In this document: positions 61,350-64,000 of the stretch, one piece after another
Layout of the letters: each line of letters opens with the position of its first letter
How positions within the stretch are numbered: the first letter of the stretch is position 1
Source of the DNA: Bacillota bacterium
GTDB lineage: Bacteria; Bacillota_I; Bacilli_A; RF39; UBA660
DNA length: 64,000 nt
NCBI GenBank assembly: GCA_003149915.1
Contig: QAMK01000010.1
Coordinates: forward strand, 8,538-72,537
Direction of reading: 5' to 3'
Program-made: the position numbers and the translations under genes
The notes under the pieces: generated by a model
Told to the model about the DNA's origin: nothing
Seen by the model: only the letters and a program-made list of their open reading frames with translations
Database searches by the model: none

Positions 61350-62033
61350 TGCCCGCAATTCATCTTTTTGTTCCTTGCTCAAGCGATAGGAGTCACATGC
61401 TTTCGATACGGTCTTCTGTAAAATAAATTTCGATAAGTGATTTTCTTCCAAATAAACTTTTGTTTCGTCATAAAAATCAATCAGCAATACACTGAGTAAC
61501 CAAGCAATTGCCATGCCGACATAATAGGAATCACTTTGATAGTGCGTAATCAAAGGAAACATCTGTTTAGGATAATGACCTGTCACACAATGCGTTAAGA
61601 AAATAACAAACCCAACTCGGGCGACAAACGGTTCCTTCGAGCGAATTAAAATCCGTCCTTTGCGAAAGAAACAGTTTCTCTCTTTCGACATAATCTTGGA
61701 ACTGGAAACCAAAGTATCACAAACTGCCCAGTTATCAATTTTATCTAAAAAGGAATCGAAGTACGATAAATAAGTATCCAAATCTGTAATATTGGCAATG
61801 ACGAGTGCTTCTAACAACACCTCTTCGTACGTATCGGAACAAACACAAGATAAAAACGACTCTGGATCATCACGACTAATTTTCTTAGCTTCCTTCTTTA
61901 AAAATGGCATCCGAAGACCGATGATGGGATACTTCGTAGAAACGATTTTTTCTGTAAACTCTCGGTACTTAGCATCTCCTTGACTCTTTAACTCCGCAAT
62001 ATAATTTTGATATCGTTCGGCTGTCCAACTCAT
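61326..62033 (-). CDS. AlkD-like DNA alkylation repair protein (235 aa)
   Basis: An all-helical HEAT-like protein related to the AlkC/AlkD DNA glycosylases that remove alkylated bases. Blocks: IIGLRMPFLKKEAKKI (about 37-52), a helical repeat series including YEEVLLEALVIAN, and IDNWAVCDTLVSSSKI (about 100-115), where W and D match the AlkD site, then VARVGFVIFLTHCV. The start is ATG 62033, overlapping the stop of the upstream gene by 4 bp (ATGA). Confidence 0.85.
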   Translation of the reverse strand: MSWTAERYQNYIAELKSQGDAKYREFTEKIVSTKYPIIGLRMPFLKKEAKKISRDDPESFLSCVCSDTYEEVLLEALVIANITDLDTYLSYFDSFLDKIDNWAVCDTLVSSSKIMSKERNCFFRKGRILIRSKEPFVARVGFVIFLTHCVTGHYPKQMFPLITHYQSDSYYVGMAIAWLLSVLLIDFYDETKVYLEENHLSKFILQKTVSKACDSYRLSKEQKDELRALKKRLIH

Positions 62034-62770
62034 AATGTCTTCTTTAACACCTCTACCCGGTTCGTCAATACCCAACCATAGTCATCTGATAAAACCAAGG
62101 CCCCACAAAAAGGACAAGTCGTTTCAGTATCTTTCGGTAATACGTTGCCACACTTTGGACAACGATCAACCGTCGTTCGTTTTGTAATATCCCGTTCGAA
62201 AGTAAGTTCTAATCCAAGTTGCAAACTTTGTGTTTTACTACCTGCTAAAACCGTACTAGAAAGAAGTGCTAAAATATAATCAAAACAAGTCACTTCCAAA
62301 TACATCTCGACAGTTTCTTTATTGCCATCTAACTCCACCCGAATAATCTTTGACTGTACGGGCGCCAAATCCGTAATCATGTGTTTCTTGCCTTCGGTTT
62401 TAAACTTTGCCAAGTTATCACTATAAATATCGTATAACTTACTAGAAACTTCGTTTTTCAATGCTAAAACGTCCATCTCCATGTAATCTTCTTGAATCTT
62501 AGCAAACGCATGGTACAAACTAAGAACAAAATCTTTATCTAAAAAATCAGGATCCAATTTACAAAACTCTTCTTTAGAAACGGGAACCCCTTTCTGTAAA
62601 TAAAGAGTTGGTTTGTTGTAATCTTTCGTCTTCTTAATTTCACCAGAGCGTTTCTTCTTATAAAGGAAAGCGGAAACGGAAATGACGACCAAAATCATTG
62701 CAACGAGCACATAAACCCACCATAAACTATCGAAATTAAACTCTTGAATCAAATCCTCAATACTTCTCAT
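62030..62770 (-). CDS. Tim44-like membrane protein with zinc ribbon (246 aa)
   Basis: Start ATG 62770 (MRSIEDLIQ) behind GGAGGG. One helix (about 17-40) anchors it, a cytoplasmic Tim44-like domain follows (about 70-200: FVLSLYHAFAKIQEDYMEMD), and a C-terminal zinc ribbon has two CxxC pairs (CPKCGNVL and CPFCGALV). In related bacteria such proteins are found near membrane-protein biogenesis genes; the function here is not known. It is coupled to the AlkD-like gene by an ATGA overlap. Confidence 0.8.
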   Translation of the reverse strand: MRSIEDLIQEFNFDSLWWVYVLVAMILVVISVSAFLYKKKRSGEIKKTKDYNKPTLYLQKGVPVSKEEFCKLDPDFLDKDFVLSLYHAFAKIQEDYMEMDVLALKNEVSSKLYDIYSDNLAKFKTEGKKHMITDLAPVQSKIIRVELDGNKETVEMYLEVTCFDYILALLSSTVLAGSKTQSLQLGLELTFERDITKRTTVDRCPKCGNVLPKDTETTCPFCGALVLSDDYGWVLTNRVEVLKKTL

Positions 62771-62879
62771 ATGAACCCTCCAAGTATATTTTATCAAAAT
62801 GATTATATCATAGAATGAAAACTTTCCAAACGAATGAGACAAATTTAGACAAAGGTTGACAAAAATAATGTTTTAAAAA

Positions 62880-63242
62880 TTAAAGAGCAAACCAAATCAA
62901 CCATAAAATTCGAATGAATAATACAAGCAAAACCAAAATAAGAATAGCAATTAACGTAGCGAGAAAAATTTTTTTAAATCCTAAATACTTCTGATAAACA
63001 TGAGAAAAAATAGTAATCAACCAATACTCTAACCAAACAATTGGAATTAAAAAGATTCCTAAAAAAAACGAACCATATCGAAATAAGCCTGCAAACATCA
63101 GCCCAGCACTTTCGTAAGAACTTTGTGACAGAATCAAATCATCCCAAGTGTTTTGCATCCGAATCCAAAGATAAACTTCCAAAACAAGAAAGGCAATTGA
63201 CAAAACGATGGCACAACGCTTCATAACTTTTTGATATTTCAA
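62880..63242 (-). CDS. Small polytopic membrane protein (120 aa)
   Basis: Four hydrophobic segments; the C-terminal half (about 60-120) is almost continuous hydrophobic sequence (ATLIAILILVLLVLFIRILW). I chose TTG 63242 because AGGAGG lies 7 nt upstream; an ATG lies 6 codons further in. The family is not recognised. A -10 box TATACT lies upstream at about 63278-63283. The 110-base gap to the Tim44-like gene shows no terminator. Confidence 0.6.
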   Translation of the reverse strand: MKYQKVMKRCAIVLSIAFLVLEVYLWIRMQNTWDDLILSQSSYESAGLMFAGLFRYGSFFLGIFLIPIVWLEYWLITIFSHVYQKYLGFKKIFLATLIAILILVLLVLFIRILWLIWFAL

Positions 63243-63370
63243 AGTAACTCCTCCTAACAATGATCGATGATAACAGTATATCATTTTTCTTTCATTATCG
63301 TCTAAGTTTTAAAATACTTTATATATTTCTTTAATCCAATATTGATTGTTAAAAAAAATGAATAATAAAT

Positions 63371-63398
63371 AAAAAAAACTAGATATTCCTATCTAGTT
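63371..63398 (-). terminator. Terminator of the tRNA-Glu gene
   Basis: A 9-bp stem AACTAGATA/TATCTAGTT with a 4-nt loop and eight T on the minus strand. Confidence 0.9.
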
Positions 63399-63406
63399 AA
63401 TTTCAT

Positions 63407-63483
63407 TGGTAACCTGTATGGGTTTCGAACCCACGAATACTACCTTGAGAGGGTAGCGTGTTAAACCACTTCACCAACAGGTC
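63407..63483 (-). tRNA. tRNA-Glu (anticodon CUC), CCA encoded
   Basis: A full cloverleaf can be drawn on the minus strand: acceptor GACCTGT/ACAGGTT (first pair G-U), D arm GTG...CAC, anticodon stem CTACC/GGTAG with loop CTCTCAA, T arm GTGGG-TTCGAAA-CCCAT, discriminator A and encoded CCA. The anticodon CTC lies at 63447-63449 and reads GAG. In many low-GC Firmicutes the UUC tRNA alone serves Glu, so this would be an additional isoacceptor. It has its own promoter and terminator. Confidence 0.95.
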
Positions 63484-63505
63484 ATCTATTGCACTTGACT
63501 ACATG

Positions 63506-63534
63506 ATAATATCATAAATTCATGTCTTTCGCAA
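63506..63534 (-). promoter_or_regulatory. Promoter of the tRNA-Glu gene
   Basis: The minus strand reads TTGCGA, 17 nt, TATTAT, about 20 nt before the tRNA 5' end. It lies inside a 9-bp inverted repeat (TTGCACTTG/CAAGTGCAA at 63489-63497 and 63532-63540). Confidence 0.7.
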
Positions 63535-63599
63535 GTGCAAAACTTCTATTTTGTAGAAAGAATTTCTTCTTGTATTTTAAAAAAAGAAGTGCACATAAG

Positions 63600-63628
63600 T
63601 TGTGCAATAAGATTTATAACTGTATAAT
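63600..63628 (+). promoter_or_regulatory. Promoter of the IS30 transposase
   Basis: TTGTGC, 17 nt, TATAAT, followed by AAGGAGG and ATG 63671. Confidence 0.8.
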
Positions 63629-63670
63629 ACCTTCCAAGCAATTTATTTGTCATTGAAGGAGGTATTGAAA

Positions 63671-64000
63671 ATGGCAAATTATTGTCATCTATCTTATGAA
63701 GATAGAAAAAATATTGAAGATGGATTAAATGAAAATAAATCCATTAATCAAATAGCTAAAGAAATTAACAGATCTCATACAACTGTTTTAAGAGAAATAG
63801 ATAGAAACAAAATATATTTTAAACCTAAACAGTATGGAACTTATAAAAATAATAATTATGATAGAGATATATCATGTTCCAGACTTGCTAAATCGCCTTA
63901 TGTTTGTAATGGGTGTAAATCTAGAAGTGGTTGTAGAAAAGAAAGATATACTTATTATGCTAGAAAAGCAGATGATTCTTATAGAGAGGTTAAAAGTAAC
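63671..64000 (+). CDS. IS30-family transposase, 5' part (cut by window edge)
   Basis: 110 codons are visible without a stop. The N-terminus (LSYEDRKNIEDGLNENKSI, then NQIAKEINRSHTTVLREIDRN) is the helix-turn-helix that opens IS30 transposases, followed by a Cys-containing segment typical of the family (CSRLAKSPYVCNGCKSRSGC). The DDE catalytic core lies beyond the window. The left end of the element is probably between 63541 and 63600, just upstream of the tRNA-Glu promoter, but I could not fix its inverted repeat with only one end available. Confidence 0.88.
   Translation, partial: MANYCHLSYEDRKNIEDGLNENKSINQIAKEINRSHTTVLREIDRNKIYFKPKQYGTYKNNNYDRDISCSRLAKSPYVCNGCKSRSGCRKERYTYYARKADDSYREVKSN

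Noticed and set aside
63541-63600. Left inverted repeat of the IS30-like element
   Set aside because: A-rich and GTGCAC-containing stretches are suggestive, but only one end of the element is in the window, so no inverted repeat can be proven.

Overview
The window is a low-GC, mostly protein-coding segment of a Firmicutes (Bacilli-like) chromosome. The evidence is the gene content: a hisS-aspS operon behind a T-box leader, an N-terminally processed L27 encoded next to its protease Prp, AddAB, a RelA/SpoT-type protein, an RNase J-type protein, YidD, a TIGR04086-like protein, DUF421 and UppP. TGA is used as a stop (for example in the ATGA overlap at 62030-62033), so this is the standard bacterial code and not the TGA=Trp code of Mycoplasma. 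No rRNA operon, CRISPR array or prophage was seen. Most genes run on the minus strand. I cannot name the species; an uncultured gut-type Bacilli lineage is a reasonable guess.

Layout, left to right. 1-5.7 kb: a cut-off envelope-type gene, two small unknowns, aspS and hisS with their T-box leader, and an unknown gene behind a promoter that carries a perfect palindrome at +1. 5.7-7.3 kb: a complete IS4-like insertion sequence with terminal inverted repeats and an 8-bp target duplication, inserted just upstream of the promoter of an unknown 361-residue protein. 8.5-17.8 kb (minus): an unknown, then rel-dtd-AI-2E exporter, then a YfhO protein, a DUF975/CmpB fusion and a membrane-anchored protein. 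17.9-26.3 kb: a flippase-like exporter, two envelope proteins, a PAP2 phosphatase divergent from an OmpR-type two-component system, DUF421 and TIGR04086-type membrane proteins, and an orphan small transcription unit. 26.4-30.8 kb: ruvA-ruvB-unknown-queA-tgt. 30.9-34.5 kb: a five-gene membrane operon (DUF368, uppP, a ZIP-like protein without metal ligands, a CmpB-type protein and a small protein). 34.7-42.5 kb: a CBS/DRTGG inorganic pyrophosphatase, an unknown, and addB-addA. 42.5-47.7 kb: small membrane proteins, an MBL hydrolase, queH, a YebC-type regulator, a DUF192-like pair and obgE. 47.8-52.6 kb: a hybrid histidine kinase with a separate Hpt-receiver protein, and an AMP-binding enzyme. 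52.6-57.3 kb: a HAD protein, a MazG-like protein, rplU-prp-rpmA, a DUF3419-like protein, and a degenerate RNase J. 57.4-60.1 kb: unknowns, one frameshifted, and rnc. 60.2-63.2 kb: yidD with a ZnuA-like lipoprotein that lacks the usual metal ligands, an AlkD-like protein, a Tim44-like protein and a small membrane protein. 63.4-64 kb: tRNA-Glu(CUC) and the start of an IS30 transposase.

How it fits together: the set is housekeeping (translation, tRNA modification to queuosine, recombination repair, stringent response, RNA processing) mixed with cell-envelope functions. Undecaprenyl-phosphate recycling (UppP plus a DUF368/PopT-type transporter) is one operon. A recurring oddity is family members with altered catalytic or metal-binding residues: the HD site of Rel, RNase J, the ZIP-like protein, the ZnuA-like lipoprotein and a HAD protein. 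The most unusual regulatory feature is the hisS-aspS T-box, whose specifier region reads GACAC, overlapping the Asp and His codons. All homology statements come from reading motifs by eye; no database search was possible.
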